In this document: positions 28,207-37,706 of the stretch, piece by piece
Layout: each line of letters starts with the position of its first letter
How positions within the stretch are numbered: position 1 is the first letter of the stretch
Source of the DNA: CAJXQU01 sp965223825
GTDB lineage: Bacteria > Pseudomonadota > Gammaproteobacteria > CAJXQU01
NCBI GenBank assembly: GCA_965223825.1
Contig: OZ245018.1
Coordinates: forward strand, 372,001-436,000
Reading direction: 5' to 3'
Length of the DNA stretch: 64,000 bases
Made by a program: the position numbers and the translations under genes
The notes under the pieces: model-generated
Told to the model about the DNA's origin: nothing
Seen by the model: the letters and a program-made list of their open reading frames with translations, nothing else
Database searches by the model: none

Positions 28207-29223
28207 ATGGTTACGATCACTCTTAAACCGGATGTCACGACATTTGAAGCGTCCAAAGATGAACCCGTTTTAGATGCCGCATTGCGAGCCGGTGTGCAGC
28301 TACCTTATGGTTGCCGTGGCGGAACATGCGGTGCGTGTAAGGCGCAATTGATCGAAGGTGAAATTACCTATTCCGGTCGACAAGCAGATGGTCTCACACA
28401 GGATGAACGATCAGAAAACTGGGTATTGTGCTGTATGGCAAAAGCGCAGACAGACTTGACCTTACAAGCTCGTGAGATTGATACGAATCGTGAGATCCCA
28501 ATCAAGACCCTACCTGCACGGGTCATGAAAATGGAGCAATTGACGCATGACGTCATGGGGCTTTGGTTGAAAATTCCTGCCGCAGAACGTTTGCAGTTTC
28601 TGGCAGGTCAGTATATTGATATTTTAATGCGCGATGGCAAAGAGCGATCATTTTCTCTTGCGAACGCACCCCATGATGATGAGTATTTGCAGTTGCAGAT
28701 TCGTTACTACGAGGGTGGGGCGTTTTCTGAGCATGTGTTCAATGAGATGAAGGCAAAATCGATTTTACGTATACGAGGACCATTCGGTAGTTTTTATCTA
28801 CGAGATGATCGCGAAGATCCCGTTATCTTTGTTGCCGGAGGGACAGGCTTTGCACCGGTCAAGGGCATCATCGAACACATGATCGCAAGTGATGATCCAC
28901 GCTCGGTAAAACTCTATTGGGGGGCGCGTGCAAAACGCGATCTGTATCAAGATGACCTCGCACTTGGCTGGGCTGAAGAGCACGAATTGATCGAATATAT
29001 TCCAGTTCTTTCTGAGCCTGACGCAAACGATGAATGGCAAGGAAAAACAGGGTTCGTTCATGATGTAGTCGCAAGTGATTATGACGATTTTTCTGCAATG
29101 GATGTTTATGCGAGTGGGCCACCGGTGATGGTGCATGCGGTTCGCGATGCGTTGTTAGAAAAAGGCTTAGCAGAAGATCGTATGTTTTCCGATGCGTTTG
29201 AATTTGCTGCAACGAAAAAATAA
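28207..29223 (+). CDS. 2Fe-2S ferredoxin/FAD/NAD(P)H reductase (glucoseen reductase-like)
   Basis: 338 aa single-chain electron-transfer flavoprotein. The N-terminal plant-type ferredoxin (about 1-90) has the cluster motif YGCRGGTCGACKA with the fourth Cys in WVLCCMAKA. The FAD-binding domain follows with RSFSLANAP, and the NAD domain with FVAGGTGFAPVKGIIEH. It is annotated in many genomes as CDP-6-deoxy-glucoseen reductase-like or as the reductase of an oxygenase. No partner oxygenase or sugar gene is adjacent, so the physiological acceptor is unknown. Confidence 0.85.
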   Translation: MVTITLKPDVTTFEASKDEPVLDAALRAGVQLPYGCRGGTCGACKAQLIEGEITYSGRQADGLTQDERSENWVLCCMAKAQTDLTLQAREIDTNREIPIKTLPARVMKMEQLTHDVMGLWLKIPAAERLQFLAGQYIDILMRDGKERSFSLANAPHDDEYLQLQIRYYEGGAFSEHVFNEMKAKSILRIRGPFGSFYLRDDREDPVIFVAGGTGFAPVKGIIEHMIASDDPRSVKLYWGARAKRDLYQDDLALGWAEEHELIEYIPVLSEPDANDEWQGKTGFVHDVVASDYDDFSAMDVYASGPPVMVHAVRDALLEKGLAEDRMFSDAFEFAATKK

Positions 29224-29378
29224 ATAACAATTCGGATTAAAAAAGAGTTTGTTAACCTGAGTTTTTAATTCAATATCTATAACAAAAAAACTGAGAGAAA
29301 AATGAAATCATTTTTTCGCAGAATGTAAAGATTTTCATACGATTAAATAATAACTATTGACCTAATTAAGAGAAGAAT

Positions 29379-29419
29379 AAAAACACCTTTGCACAAGTTA
29401 AGCTGACAAAGGTGTTTTT
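29379..29419. terminator. bidirectional intrinsic terminator
   Basis: AAAAACACCTTTG (29379-29391) pairs perfectly with CAAAGGTGTTTTT (29407-29419) around a 15-nt loop. T-runs arise in both directions. It lies between the convergent reductase gene and hemY. Confidence 0.9.
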
Positions 29420-29428
29420 ATATAAGAA

Positions 29429-30637
29429 TTATTTAGACGTTGTTGTGATCGCTTGCGATGGTTCAGTTGCCTTATGCAAGCCTTTTTTACAACATTCTGC
29501 AGCCGCGGCAGTTTCACCCATTTTTTCTAGGGTGTCTGACAATAAGCGATAAACGTGGTGATCCGCACCATATTGAATCGCGGTTTCAAAGTAATGTTTC
29601 GCTTTGCCCCACAGTTCATTTTGTTGTGCGAGAACGCCTAAGGTGGTGAGTAAAGTATGATCTTCTTTATGCAGCGGTAACCAGCTTTCTGCTTGATTTA
29701 ATTGCTTCGCGGGATTGGCTGACGGGGCTTGGGCATAGAGTTCAACGAAACGATTATCCCATTCTTTATTTAATTGCTTTTCGATCAGGCTGACTGCATT
29801 GGTTTGTTCAGGTGAGTGAACAAGCTGCGTGATATATAAGTAATTCAGATCAGCGTCATCACGCAGGTGTCGAGGAAGTTGGGACCATGTTGCTTTCAAA
29901 GAATCAGGGTCAGTGCTTACTGCTTCCAACTTGCCATGCCAAGTTTTTGTTTCGAATGCATGTAATTTTTCTGCACTGATCGCCTTACTTTTTTTCAACC
30001 GTTTAAGGCTCCCTTGTAAAGCATCCCAATCAGCGGAGTCGGCGTAAATATCAGCGAGCAATTCATTAATACGCGGGTTGTTCGGATGTGCCGAGAGTAA
30101 TTCTTCGAGAGTTAGGCGTGCGAGTTGTATTTGCCCTTCTTTAATTTGAAGCTCTGCGCGGGTAATACCGACAGCGCGATCAGCTTTCGGAGCCGACGAA
30201 TGCGCTAATTGCAGATAGTCATCACGTTTATCGATTTTGCCCTGACTTTGCGCAGCTTGTGCGGCGCCCAGGTAGTGCATATAAGCCAAACTAGGGCTGA
30301 TTTCTGCATCATGCGAGAGTGATTTTTCCGCAGATTCCCATTTTCCTTCGGCAAGTGCGGCGTAACCTTGCGAGAGGGATTTTTGAGATTTTTTAACTTT
30401 ACGATCCACATTCCAGCTGCTGACTTTGCGCGGTGTAGCCCACATATTTGCAAGTAGGCGAACGGCAAAATAAAGTAAAACGCCAGCCAAGATGACGAAG
30501 AGTGCAAAGAAAATAAAACTGGTGCGTAAAACCTGTCCCTGATAGCCGATGATGATGAAGCCGGGATCGTCCAGTGCAACATTGCCGACATATATTGCTG
30601 CCAGCAGAAGCAGTAGTGTGACAATGAGTAGTTTCAT
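29429..30637 (-). CDS. hemY: HemY, heme-biosynthesis-associated TPR membrane protein
   Basis: 402 aa. Two N-terminal transmembrane helices (about 2-20 and 38-62) are followed by cytoplasmic TPR-like repeats; KSLSQGYAALAEGKWESAEKSL is the typical HemY phrase. It is the last gene of hemC-hemD-hemX-hemY and overlaps hemX by 4 bp. HemY of this type is not an enzyme of known activity; it is thought to organise late heme synthesis at the membrane. Confidence 0.9.
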   Translation of the reverse strand: MKLLIVTLLLLLAAIYVGNVALDDPGFIIIGYQGQVLRTSFIFFALFVILAGVLLYFAVRLLANMWATPRKVSSWNVDRKVKKSQKSLSQGYAALAEGKWESAEKSLSHDAEISPSLAYMHYLGAAQAAQSQGKIDKRDDYLQLAHSSAPKADRAVGITRAELQIKEGQIQLARLTLEELLSAHPNNPRINELLADIYADSADWDALQGSLKRLKKSKAISAEKLHAFETKTWHGKLEAVSTDPDSLKATWSQLPRHLRDDADLNYLYITQLVHSPEQTNAVSLIEKQLNKEWDNRFVELYAQAPSANPAKQLNQAESWLPLHKEDHTLLTTLGVLAQQNELWGKAKHYFETAIQYGADHHVYRLLSDTLEKMGETAAAAECCKKGLHKATEPSQAITTTSK

Positions 30638-31746
30638 GAGGAAGTGGTCTCCTGCATTTCAGATTTATATTGTTTAAGCAGGTTTAAGGAGCCGGTGATT
30701 TCAGGCATCGCCGGACTTAAGTCCACCCCTTCCATGCCCGACAGCTGTTCAAGAATGGCGCTGACAGAAGCCGACTCTGTATCAAAATAGCGATTGAGAA
30801 TTTCGCTAACCCGTGTGAGCGAGGCAATCATGCTGTTGGAATCGCGGCGTAGAATTGAAAGCTTCGCACTGGTTAATTCCAACTGAAGGTTTTGATGTAA
30901 GAAATAGCGTAATTCTGGGTCGAATAAAATTTCATCCGGCACTGCCTGATCTTTAATCTCGACCATTTTAACGAGATCGCCCCACATGGAGAGTGCCACG
31001 TCTTTCCATTTACCTTGTGCGGCTTCTTCTTTGCTTGGGATATTCATGTCGTTCAGAGTAGGCACTTCAAAGTTACGTAACGGCAATGATTCAACGCGGG
31101 AAGTCACATCAGCAATATACAAAACCATGCCGCTGATATCCGCATCTTCCACTTCGCGCAGTTCGTTCATCTCTTTTATCAGCGTTTCCCGAATGCCGTT
31201 TAGGTTAGGGTTACCGAGTTCACGTAAACGGGCATCCGCGCCCTGCATGGCAGCCAATGATGTAGGAACGTCGCGAGCGAGACTTAAACGTTGTTGTGCA
31301 ATGGTCAGCAGATAATCCACTTCTTCTAACACCCATGCGGATTGTTGCTTGGGCTTCTCTTTTTGCATGACATCCAACGTCTCACCCAGTACTGTTTGAT
31401 TGGTGCTGATCGCGTCTAACTGCGTTTGTATTTCATCTGCAGCCGTTTCTTGGGCGCTGACAACCTCGTTCAGTTGATCGGCGCTTTCTTCAATTTCACC
31501 ACCCAATTCAGTTAGCTTGGCATTATATTCCTGCCATTGTGCAGTCGATGCGTCTTTAATACCTTGTTGCTTGTCGTAGAGCCAATACCCTAAACCACCG
31601 ACAAGAATTAAGACTAAAAGAACAATCAGCGCGATCAGGCCGGTACCGGATTTTCCGGGGCTTGGGTTAGTTTGCGGGGCGGTATTTTCTACCGATTCGA
31701 AGTCCGAATCGTCGTTCATTTCAGTCATACTATTATCCGTGGTCAT
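30634..31746 (-). CDS. hemX: HemX-like membrane protein (uroporphyrinogen-III C-methyltransferase-like annotation)
   Basis: 370 aa from the ATG at 31746, which overlaps the hemD stop as ATGA and has GAGGAA six bases upstream; the longer start at 31770 is less likely. An acidic N-terminal tail and one transmembrane helix (about 36-58) precede a periplasmic coiled coil and the HemX domain (WVLEEVDYLLTIAQQRLSLARD). The family is often named as a methyltransferase, but no SAM-binding motifs are present. Confidence 0.9.
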   Translation of the reverse strand: MTTDNSMTEMNDDSDFESVENTAPQTNPSPGKSGTGLIALIVLLVLILVGGLGYWLYDKQQGIKDASTAQWQEYNAKLTELGGEIEESADQLNEVVSAQETAADEIQTQLDAISTNQTVLGETLDVMQKEKPKQQSAWVLEEVDYLLTIAQQRLSLARDVPTSLAAMQGADARLRELGNPNLNGIRETLIKEMNELREVEDADISGMVLYIADVTSRVESLPLRNFEVPTLNDMNIPSKEEAAQGKWKDVALSMWGDLVKMVEIKDQAVPDEILFDPELRYFLHQNLQLELTSAKLSILRRDSNSMIASLTRVSEILNRYFDTESASVSAILEQLSGMEGVDLSPAMPEITGSLNLLKQYKSEMQETTSS

Positions 31747-32537
31747 GAAAGATTCCTCTTGAGATGCCATTGCCGGAGTGCGGCAATCACATCGTTATCA
31801 TTTGCGCTTTTTGTGATCAGAATGGATTTAAAACCCAGATCCATCGCGCGATCTGCAACACGTTGGCTGGTCACTGCCAGTGGTGTCTGCAGTAATTGCG
31901 CGGTGCATGAACCGGTAAACTGTTTCATTAAACTCTCCAAACCTGCGCCACTGGAGACAATAATAATATCCAGTTTTTTTGCTTGCCACCTTTCCGTTAG
32001 TATCGCCGGATCAGACGGCGACGGCACGCGTTTATAGACTTCTGCGTAATCAACCGTTGTCGCACCGCGCTGACGGATCCCGACAGCCATGCATTCTCGT
32101 CCGCCTTGGCCGCGAATGATCAGGCAGCGCTGTTGGCGAATTGCATGTTCAGCAAAGTCCGGCATCGTCAGCAAACCTTCTGTTGACGCGTGCTCGGGTG
32201 TTAACACTTGAGCAAAACCGGCTTTATACAATGCATTGGCTGTTGCTTGTCCGACGGCAAAAAGCTGACCTTGTATCTCGTTTTTATTAAGCGTGAGTTC
32301 TTCCAATGTTTTCAATGCATACTCAACGGCATTAACGCTAATAAAAATCAGTTTGTCGTAGCGGTTGATACTTTTGAGGGCAGCACGTGTTTCGGTACTG
32401 ATCGTGATCGGTGTAATTGCCAGTAATGGCCACCGTATAACCTGTCCCCCTTCTTGCTCGATTATGTCACAAATTGGTTGCGCTTGGTGAGCGGGTCGTG
32501 TGACGACAACATGTAAATTATCGAGCGGCTTGTGCAT
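31743..32537 (-). CDS. hemD: uroporphyrinogen-III synthase
   Basis: 264 aa bilobal enzyme that closes and inverts ring D of hydroxymethylbilane. Conservation in this family is low, but VVVTRPAHQAQPIC, LIFISVNAVEYAL, FAVGQATANAL and the late VTSQRVADRAMDLGF are characteristic. It lies 10 bp after hemC and overlaps hemX. Confidence 0.92.
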   Translation of the reverse strand: MHKPLDNLHVVVTRPAHQAQPICDIIEQEGGQVIRWPLLAITPITISTETRAALKSINRYDKLIFISVNAVEYALKTLEELTLNKNEIQGQLFAVGQATANALYKAGFAQVLTPEHASTEGLLTMPDFAEHAIRQQRCLIIRGQGGRECMAVGIRQRGATTVDYAEVYKRVPSPSDPAILTERWQAKKLDIIIVSSGAGLESLMKQFTGSCTAQLLQTPLAVTSQRVADRAMDLGFKSILITKSANDNDVIAALRQWHLKRNLS

Positions 32538-32547
32538 TGGAATTAAC

Positions 32548-33474
32548 TCAATGTGACTCGCTTAACCTCGTAAGAATATCGCCTGCGCCGCGTGCGAGAA
32601 GATCTTGTGCCAGCGTCTCACCGAGCGTTTCTGCTGCTGCGCTGGGACCAGAGATTTCACCGCTGATAATAGCGCTACCGTCCAGCTCACCAACCAGCGC
32701 ACGAATATGAATCTGATCTGCCTGCAATTCTGAAAAGCCCGCAATCGGTACCTGACAACCGCCTTGTAACTGACGATTGATCGCACGCTCCGCAAGCAGG
32801 CGGGTGTGTGTAGCATCGTCATTTAAGGGAGTGATCAGCGCGAGTGTTGCAGGATCATCATCACGACATTCAATACCAATCGCGCCCTGTCCGATGGCGG
32901 GAAGAATTTGTTCCGGTGTGATGAATTGCTTTACGCGATCCGCCATGCCGAGTCGAATAACACCAGCGGCAGCGAGAATGATCGCATCAAAATCACCTTT
33001 GTCGAGCTTGCCTAAACGGGTTCCGACATTTCCGCGCAGACTGAGAATTTCCAGATCAGGCCGAAGATGTTTGATCTGACATTGCCGGCGCAAACTGGAT
33101 GTTCCAACCCGTGCGCCCTGTGGCAGGCTCTCCAGCGAGTCGTAAGTATTTGAAATAAACGCATCACGCGGATCTTCGCGATCTAAAATTACAGGTAGAA
33201 ACAACCCGCTGGGTAAGTCCACAGCCACATCCTTCATGGAATGCACGGCGATATCCGCGGCATTTTCAAGCATGGCGGTTTCGAGTTCTTTGACGAACAA
33301 GCCTTTGCCGCCGATTTTTGCCAGTGGTGTGTCGAGTATTTTGTCGCCCTGTGTGGTGATGCCGATGAGCTCGACGGTCAGATCAGAATGCAATGTGAGT
33401 AAGCGATCACGAACGTGTTCAGCTTGCCACATGGCCAGAGGACTTTTTCGGGTGACGATGCGAAGTGTTTTCAT
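32548..33474 (-). CDS. hemC: hydroxymethylbilane synthase (porphobilinogen deaminase)
   Basis: 308 aa from the ATG at 33474 (MKTLRIVTRKSPLAMWQAEH); an upstream in-frame extension is not used because homologues begin here. It polymerises four porphobilinogens. The catalytic Asp is D82 in VHSMKDV, and the dipyrromethane cofactor attaches to C240 in LQGGCQVPIAGF. It is the first gene of the heme operon and divergent from gshB with a 107-bp intergenic region. Confidence 0.96.
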   Translation of the reverse strand: MKTLRIVTRKSPLAMWQAEHVRDRLLTLHSDLTVELIGITTQGDKILDTPLAKIGGKGLFVKELETAMLENAADIAVHSMKDVAVDLPSGLFLPVILDREDPRDAFISNTYDSLESLPQGARVGTSSLRRQCQIKHLRPDLEILSLRGNVGTRLGKLDKGDFDAIILAAAGVIRLGMADRVKQFITPEQILPAIGQGAIGIECRDDDPATLALITPLNDDATHTRLLAERAINRQLQGGCQVPIAGFSELQADQIHIRALVGELDGSAIISGEISGPSAAAETLGETLAQDLLARGAGDILTRLSESH

Positions 33475-33581
33475 GGCGGTTATGCTACGGTTTGCCACGC
33501 ACAGGCGCAATACGATCGGCGCAATTGGCCCGCTTTCAATGTAAAATGCCAGTTTCTGCAACTGCTCTGTGGCTCACGCTT

Positions 33582-34556
33582 ATGAACACCGCTAGCACAA
33601 ATAGCACACCGGTCCGACTCGGTGTTGTGATGGACCCCATCCAACGTATCAAAATTAAGAAAGATTCCAGTTTCGCCATGCTACTGGCAGCGCAGGCGCG
33701 CGGTTGGACATTGTTCTATATGGAACAAGCTGATCTGCACGTCGCAAACGGTAAAGCCTGTGCGTCAGTTCGTTCGCTGCGGGTTGAGGAAAATCCTGAA
33801 AACTGGTTCGAGTTGGGCGAGGCAGAACGCGTTGGGTTGGCTGATCTGGATGTGATCTTAATGCGTAAAGATCCGCCGTTCGACATGAATTATATCTACA
33901 GCACGTATTTGCTCGAACAAGCTGAAATGGCCGGCACACTGATCGTCAACAAGCCACAAAGTCTGCGCGACGCCAATGAGAAGCTTTCGACTCTCTGGTT
34001 TCCACAATGTTGTCCCTCGCATTTGGTCAGCTCACAATCGGATCAGATTAAAGCATTTCTGGCGGAACAGGGTGACATTATCCTCAAGCCTTTAGATGGC
34101 ATGGGCGGCGCGTCGATCTTTCGCGTAAAACTGAACGATCCAAATACCAATGTGATCATCGAAACCCTCACGCTGCACGGCCAACGATTGATCATGGCGC
34201 AGCAATTTATTCCTGAGATTAGCGCAGGTGATAAACGCATACTACTGATCGAAGGTGAGCCAGTGCCGTTTGCGCTGGCGCGCATACCAACCAAAGGCGA
34301 AACGCGCGGCAATCTAGCTGCAGGTGGGCGCAGCGAAGGGCGACCATTGTCCGATCGGGATCGTTGGATTTGTGAGCAAGTTGGTCCTAGCCTACGTGAT
34401 AGGGGGTTGATGTTCGTTGGCTTGGATGTGATCGGGGATTACTTGACCGAAATTAACGTCACCAGTCCCACTTGCATTCGCGAATTAGAGGCACTTTATG
34501 ATCTGGATATTGCTGGTGATCTGATGGACGCAATTGCACGGAGGCTGTCTGCGTGA
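33582..34556 (+). CDS. gshB: glutathione synthetase
   Basis: 324 aa from the ATG at 33582 (MNTASTNSTPVRLGVVMDPIQRIKIKKDSS); the longer frame from 33465 runs into the hemC promoter region. It is an ATP-grasp ligase joining gamma-glutamylcysteine and glycine. Motifs are LMRKDPPFDMNYIY, ILKPLDGMGGASIF, RILLIEGEPVPFALARIP and DVIGDYLTEINVTSPTC. Its stop overlaps the apbE GTG start. Confidence 0.96.
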   Translation: MNTASTNSTPVRLGVVMDPIQRIKIKKDSSFAMLLAAQARGWTLFYMEQADLHVANGKACASVRSLRVEENPENWFELGEAERVGLADLDVILMRKDPPFDMNYIYSTYLLEQAEMAGTLIVNKPQSLRDANEKLSTLWFPQCCPSHLVSSQSDQIKAFLAEQGDIILKPLDGMGGASIFRVKLNDPNTNVIIETLTLHGQRLIMAQQFIPEISAGDKRILLIEGEPVPFALARIPTKGETRGNLAAGGRSEGRPLSDRDRWICEQVGPSLRDRGLMFVGLDVIGDYLTEINVTSPTCIRELEALYDLDIAGDLMDAIARRLSA

Positions 34557-35701
34557 TCAGCGGTATTGCTGTTTCTCTGCGCGCGCGCGCGGTTCTGCTT
34601 ATGGTGGTGATTGCACTGTTGGGTTTGACCGCGTGCAGCTCGCCAGAAAATCAGGTGCATAAATATGAATACTTCGCCTTCGGCACGCTGATTTCACTTA
34701 CCATCGCTGGCGTGAATGCGGAACAGGCTAAGCAGGCGTCAACTTCACTCGAAGCGGAATTTAACCGCATGCACCATGCTTGGCATGCGTGGCAGCCTGG
34801 CCCGTTATCAGACATTAACCACGCACTTGCAGTTGGTGAATCGGTTGAATTGAACGCGGAATTTTCTGATCTGATCACGCGCGCTATGACGATCGCAGAA
34901 CAGAGCGAGCAGACTTTTCACCCCGGTATGGGCAAGCTGCTCGAACTCTGGGGATTCCAAAGTGATGACATACCAACAACGCCACCGAGTCAGGCGAGTA
35001 TCGATACCTTTCTTGAACATGCGCCAGCATTATCTGATCTGACGATATTGGATGACGGCAAGACGCATTTGGCTGATCAGGGCGTCATCATTCAATCCAA
35101 TAATCCACTATTCCAATTTGATCTCGGCGGTTTTGCAAAGGGCTACGGTATTGATCGCGCGATACAGATATTACAATCGCAAGGAATTCAGAACGCGATC
35201 GTCAACGCGGGGGGCGATCTACGCGCGATTGGCCAACGGCCCGATCGTCCGTGGCGAATTGGGATCCGGCATCCACGACGGGCAGGAATAATGGCGTATC
35301 TTGATGTGTTGGATGGTGAGAGTGTCTTTACATCCGGCGATTACGAGCGGTATTTTTTCTACGAAGACAAACGTTATCACCATATTCTCGATCCACGCAG
35401 CGGGTCTCCGGCAGATCAAGCGATCTCGGTGACGGTTTTGCATGAAGAAGCGGCGTTAGCCGACGCTGCAGCGACAGCGCTGTTCGTTGCGGGGCCCGAT
35501 CAATGGCGTGAAGTGGCGGCGAAGATGGGGGTGACGAACGTGATGTTGGTGGATCAGAATGGCCTCATTCAGATGACGGATGCAATGCGAGAACGACTCG
35601 TTTTAACCGTTGAGCAGATCGATGCAAATGACGAAGTTCACGTTGCAGCAGAATCAGGATTGGGATCGGAAAAAGAGGAACATACCCATGTTGATCGGTG
35701 A
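34553..35701 (+). CDS. apbE: FAD:protein FMN transferase, lipoprotein
   Basis: 382 aa from a GTG overlapping the gshB stop. The signal peptide ends in the lipobox LTAC. The ApbE domain shows FAFGTLISLTIAG, FDLGGFAKGYGIDRA, NAGGDLRAIGQRP and the Mg-site region SPADQAISVTVLHEEAALADAAATALFV. It attaches FMN covalently to Thr of periplasm-facing redox proteins. Its target is not in the window; the two genes that follow are a recurrent companion set. Confidence 0.93.
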   Translation: MISGIAVSLRARAVLLMVVIALLGLTACSSPENQVHKYEYFAFGTLISLTIAGVNAEQAKQASTSLEAEFNRMHHAWHAWQPGPLSDINHALAVGESVELNAEFSDLITRAMTIAEQSEQTFHPGMGKLLELWGFQSDDIPTTPPSQASIDTFLEHAPALSDLTILDDGKTHLADQGVIIQSNNPLFQFDLGGFAKGYGIDRAIQILQSQGIQNAIVNAGGDLRAIGQRPDRPWRIGIRHPRRAGIMAYLDVLDGESVFTSGDYERYFFYEDKRYHHILDPRSGSPADQAISVTVLHEEAALADAAATALFVAGPDQWREVAAKMGVTNVMLVDQNGLIQMTDAMRERLVLTVEQIDANDEVHVAAESGLGSEKEEHTHVDR

Positions 35702-36047
35702 CAAGATTATCATCACCTTGTCGGCGGTGTGTGTGATTAGTCTTTACGTGATGTTATGGCGAGGTGATGATCAAGCCGATCTGGCGCAGATCATTGTTGC
35801 CGATCAGGCACCGATGCAAGTGAGTTTATTGATCGATCGGGAGATAAATATCGATGGTGCGCAAGGTGTGTCTAAAATAGAAGTTCACGACGGACGGGTG
35901 CGATTTGTCAGTTCGCCTTGTCCGAATCAGATCTGCGTGCACAGTGGTTGGTTGAAAAAAGCCGGTGACGTTGCGGCCTGTCTGCCGAATAAAGTCTCAC
36001 TGCAAGTGCTGGGCAATACCCTTTTTTTCGACGCGATTAATTTTTAA
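35688..36047 (+). CDS. NusG domain II-containing membrane-anchored protein
   Basis: 119 aa from the ATG at 35688, chosen for the AGAGGAA ribosome binding site seven bases before it; the frame is open further upstream inside apbE. One N-terminal helix (about 5-20) is followed by a NusG_II domain with VRFVSSPCPNQICVHSGW and LPNKVSLQVLG. Its conserved Cys pair and location suggest a periplasmic part in the ApbE-linked redox set. It overlaps apbE by 14 bp. Confidence 0.85.
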   Translation: MLIGDKIIITLSAVCVISLYVMLWRGDDQADLAQIIVADQAPMQVSLLIDREINIDGAQGVSKIEVHDGRVRFVSSPCPNQICVHSGWLKKAGDVAACLPNKVSLQVLGNTLFFDAINF

Positions 36048-36057
36048 AAATAACCTT

Positions 36058-36573
36058 ATGGTGACGCTCACACTCACTCCGACCCGGCGCGATATGCGTA
36101 TTGCTTGTCTGGCGGCGCTCGCGATTTCCATCCATATTTTTGAAACGGCATTACCAAGTCCGTTCCCGGGTATGAAACCGGGACTAGCGAATGTGATCAC
36201 CGTTGTGACATTACTCATGTATGGCTGGCGTGACGCGGCCTGGGTTAGCGTATTGCGTGTGTTGGTCGGTAGTTTGCTGATCGGTACGTTTTTGTCGCCG
36301 ACCTTTCTTATGAGCTTTTCCGGTGCGATCAGTAGCTTGATCGTACTCGGTGTGAGTTTCAGATTCTTTGGACAACGTGTGAGTGCTGTCGGTTACAGCG
36401 TGTTGGCGGCAATGGCGCATATGATCGGTCAATTTTGTGTCGCTTGGGCAGTCTTTATTCCGCATCCAGGTTTAGTGAATTTGTTACCAGTTTTCATGAC
36501 CTTGGCCCTTCTTTTCGGAACACTAAGCGGTATAATCGCCGGCGCGATGATCAACCAGGTACGCCGTTCTTGA
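36058..36573 (+). CDS. Gx transporter family membrane protein
   Basis: 171 aa from the ATG at 36058. Five to six hydrophobic segments; ETALPSPFPGMKPGLANVIT is the signature of the Gx transporter family (once called heptaprenyl diphosphate synthase component I). It resembles ECF S-components. It is 10 bp after the NusG_II gene, in the apbE-NusG_II-Gx order seen in other proteobacteria. The substrate is unknown. Confidence 0.85.
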   Translation: MVTLTLTPTRRDMRIACLAALAISIHIFETALPSPFPGMKPGLANVITVVTLLMYGWRDAAWVSVLRVLVGSLLIGTFLSPTFLMSFSGAISSLIVLGVSFRFFGQRVSAVGYSVLAAMAHMIGQFCVAWAVFIPHPGLVNLLPVFMTLALLFGTLSGIIAGAMINQVRRS

Positions 36574-37592
36574 ATAGTTATATTAACCGCCATCCCGTGG
36601 GCTCGGGTGACGTCATGGGGCTGTCAGTGTGTCTGGCGATTATTATCCATGCGGTGGGCATCTTCCTGATCAGCTTCGCGGATGAGGACACTGAAAAGCC
36701 GGGACAGGAAGCGATCGAGGTGATTCTCGTTCAACAGAAAAGCGAAGTCGCGCCGGAAGAGGCGGATTTTCTCGCGCAAGCCAGTTCACAAGGCGGTGGC
36801 GAAAGCGACGAGTCAGAACGCCCTGCAACACCTTTCGTCGCGCCGAACCCAGAACAATCCCCGGAAATCGTCGCCGCGGCTGCCATGCCGTTTGAGCCAC
36901 TCACCGTGCAACAACAGCAAGCGACAGAATTAGAAGTTGTGGATGAATTAGATCCCGTCGAAAAACCGCAAGAAGAAACAGAGGAATCCGACGAGCCGCC
37001 GATTGCGAAAACAGAGCCGGTTATTGCGCAGGTCACGAAAACACCGGACATTGCTGAAAGCAAACCCGAGAATAAGCCGGAGACAAAATCCGAACCGACG
37101 GAAAAGCCTGAGCCAGAAAAACAAGTAGAGGCTAAACCGCCGACACCATCTGCTGCAGAATTGGTGTCGCGGTCAATGGAAATGGCCAGTTTAAGCGCTG
37201 AGATTGATCGACGTCTCGAGCAAAAAGCCAAACGTCCACGGCGCGACTTTATTTCGGCCAGCACACGAGAATATAAATACGCCGCTTACATGGAGGCGTG
37301 GCGTGCAAAAGTCGAACGAATCGGCAATCTAAATTATCCCGACGAAGCACGCCGCAAAAAACTCTCCGGCTTACTCCGCATGACAGTCGCTTTAAATGGT
37401 GATGGCACGATCAACGATATTGTGATCGACAAATCCTCTGGTCACCAAGTGTTGGATGACGCCGCGATCCACATTGTGCGACTCTCCGCACCCTTTGCCA
37501 TCTTTCCCGAAAACATCGCAAAAGATGTTGATATCCTGCACATTACTCGCACTTGGAAGTTTCTTAATAATCAGAAGTTTTCTGGCGATTGA
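36570..37592 (+). CDS. TonB-family energy transducer
   Basis: 340 aa from a TTG at 36570 overlapping the preceding stop; ATG 36615 is the alternative start. An N-terminal helix (about 19-37, VCLAIIIHAVGIFLISF) anchors it in the inner membrane. A long Glu/Pro/Lys-rich periplasm-spanning region (about 45-200) follows. The C-terminal TonB domain (about 245-335) shows YPDEARRKKLSGLLRMTVALN and SSGHQVLDDAAIHIVR. It transmits proton-motive energy to outer-membrane receptors, and one such receptor gene follows 440 bp downstream on the other strand. Confidence 0.85.
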   Translation: MNSYINRHPVGSGDVMGLSVCLAIIIHAVGIFLISFADEDTEKPGQEAIEVILVQQKSEVAPEEADFLAQASSQGGGESDESERPATPFVAPNPEQSPEIVAAAAMPFEPLTVQQQQATELEVVDELDPVEKPQEETEESDEPPIAKTEPVIAQVTKTPDIAESKPENKPETKSEPTEKPEPEKQVEAKPPTPSAAELVSRSMEMASLSAEIDRRLEQKAKRPRRDFISASTREYKYAAYMEAWRAKVERIGNLNYPDEARRKKLSGLLRMTVALNGDGTINDIVIDKSSGHQVLDDAAIHIVRLSAPFAIFPENIAKDVDILHITRTWKFLNNQKFSGD

Positions 37593-37706
37593 GCAAGGCC
37601 TGATCGGTTATTCATTTTAATATTTCAGAAAATGGTAACGGTATTCTTAAGTTTATAATTAATTGCTGTTTTCTTATTAAAGCGATCATTATTAATTTTA
37701 AGCATT

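Noticed and set aside
36731..37264. 177-codon minus-strand open frame
   Set aside because: It is the antisense of the repetitive Glu/Pro/Lys region of the TonB gene; its Ser/Gly/Cys-rich translation has no domain, start signal or signal peptide.
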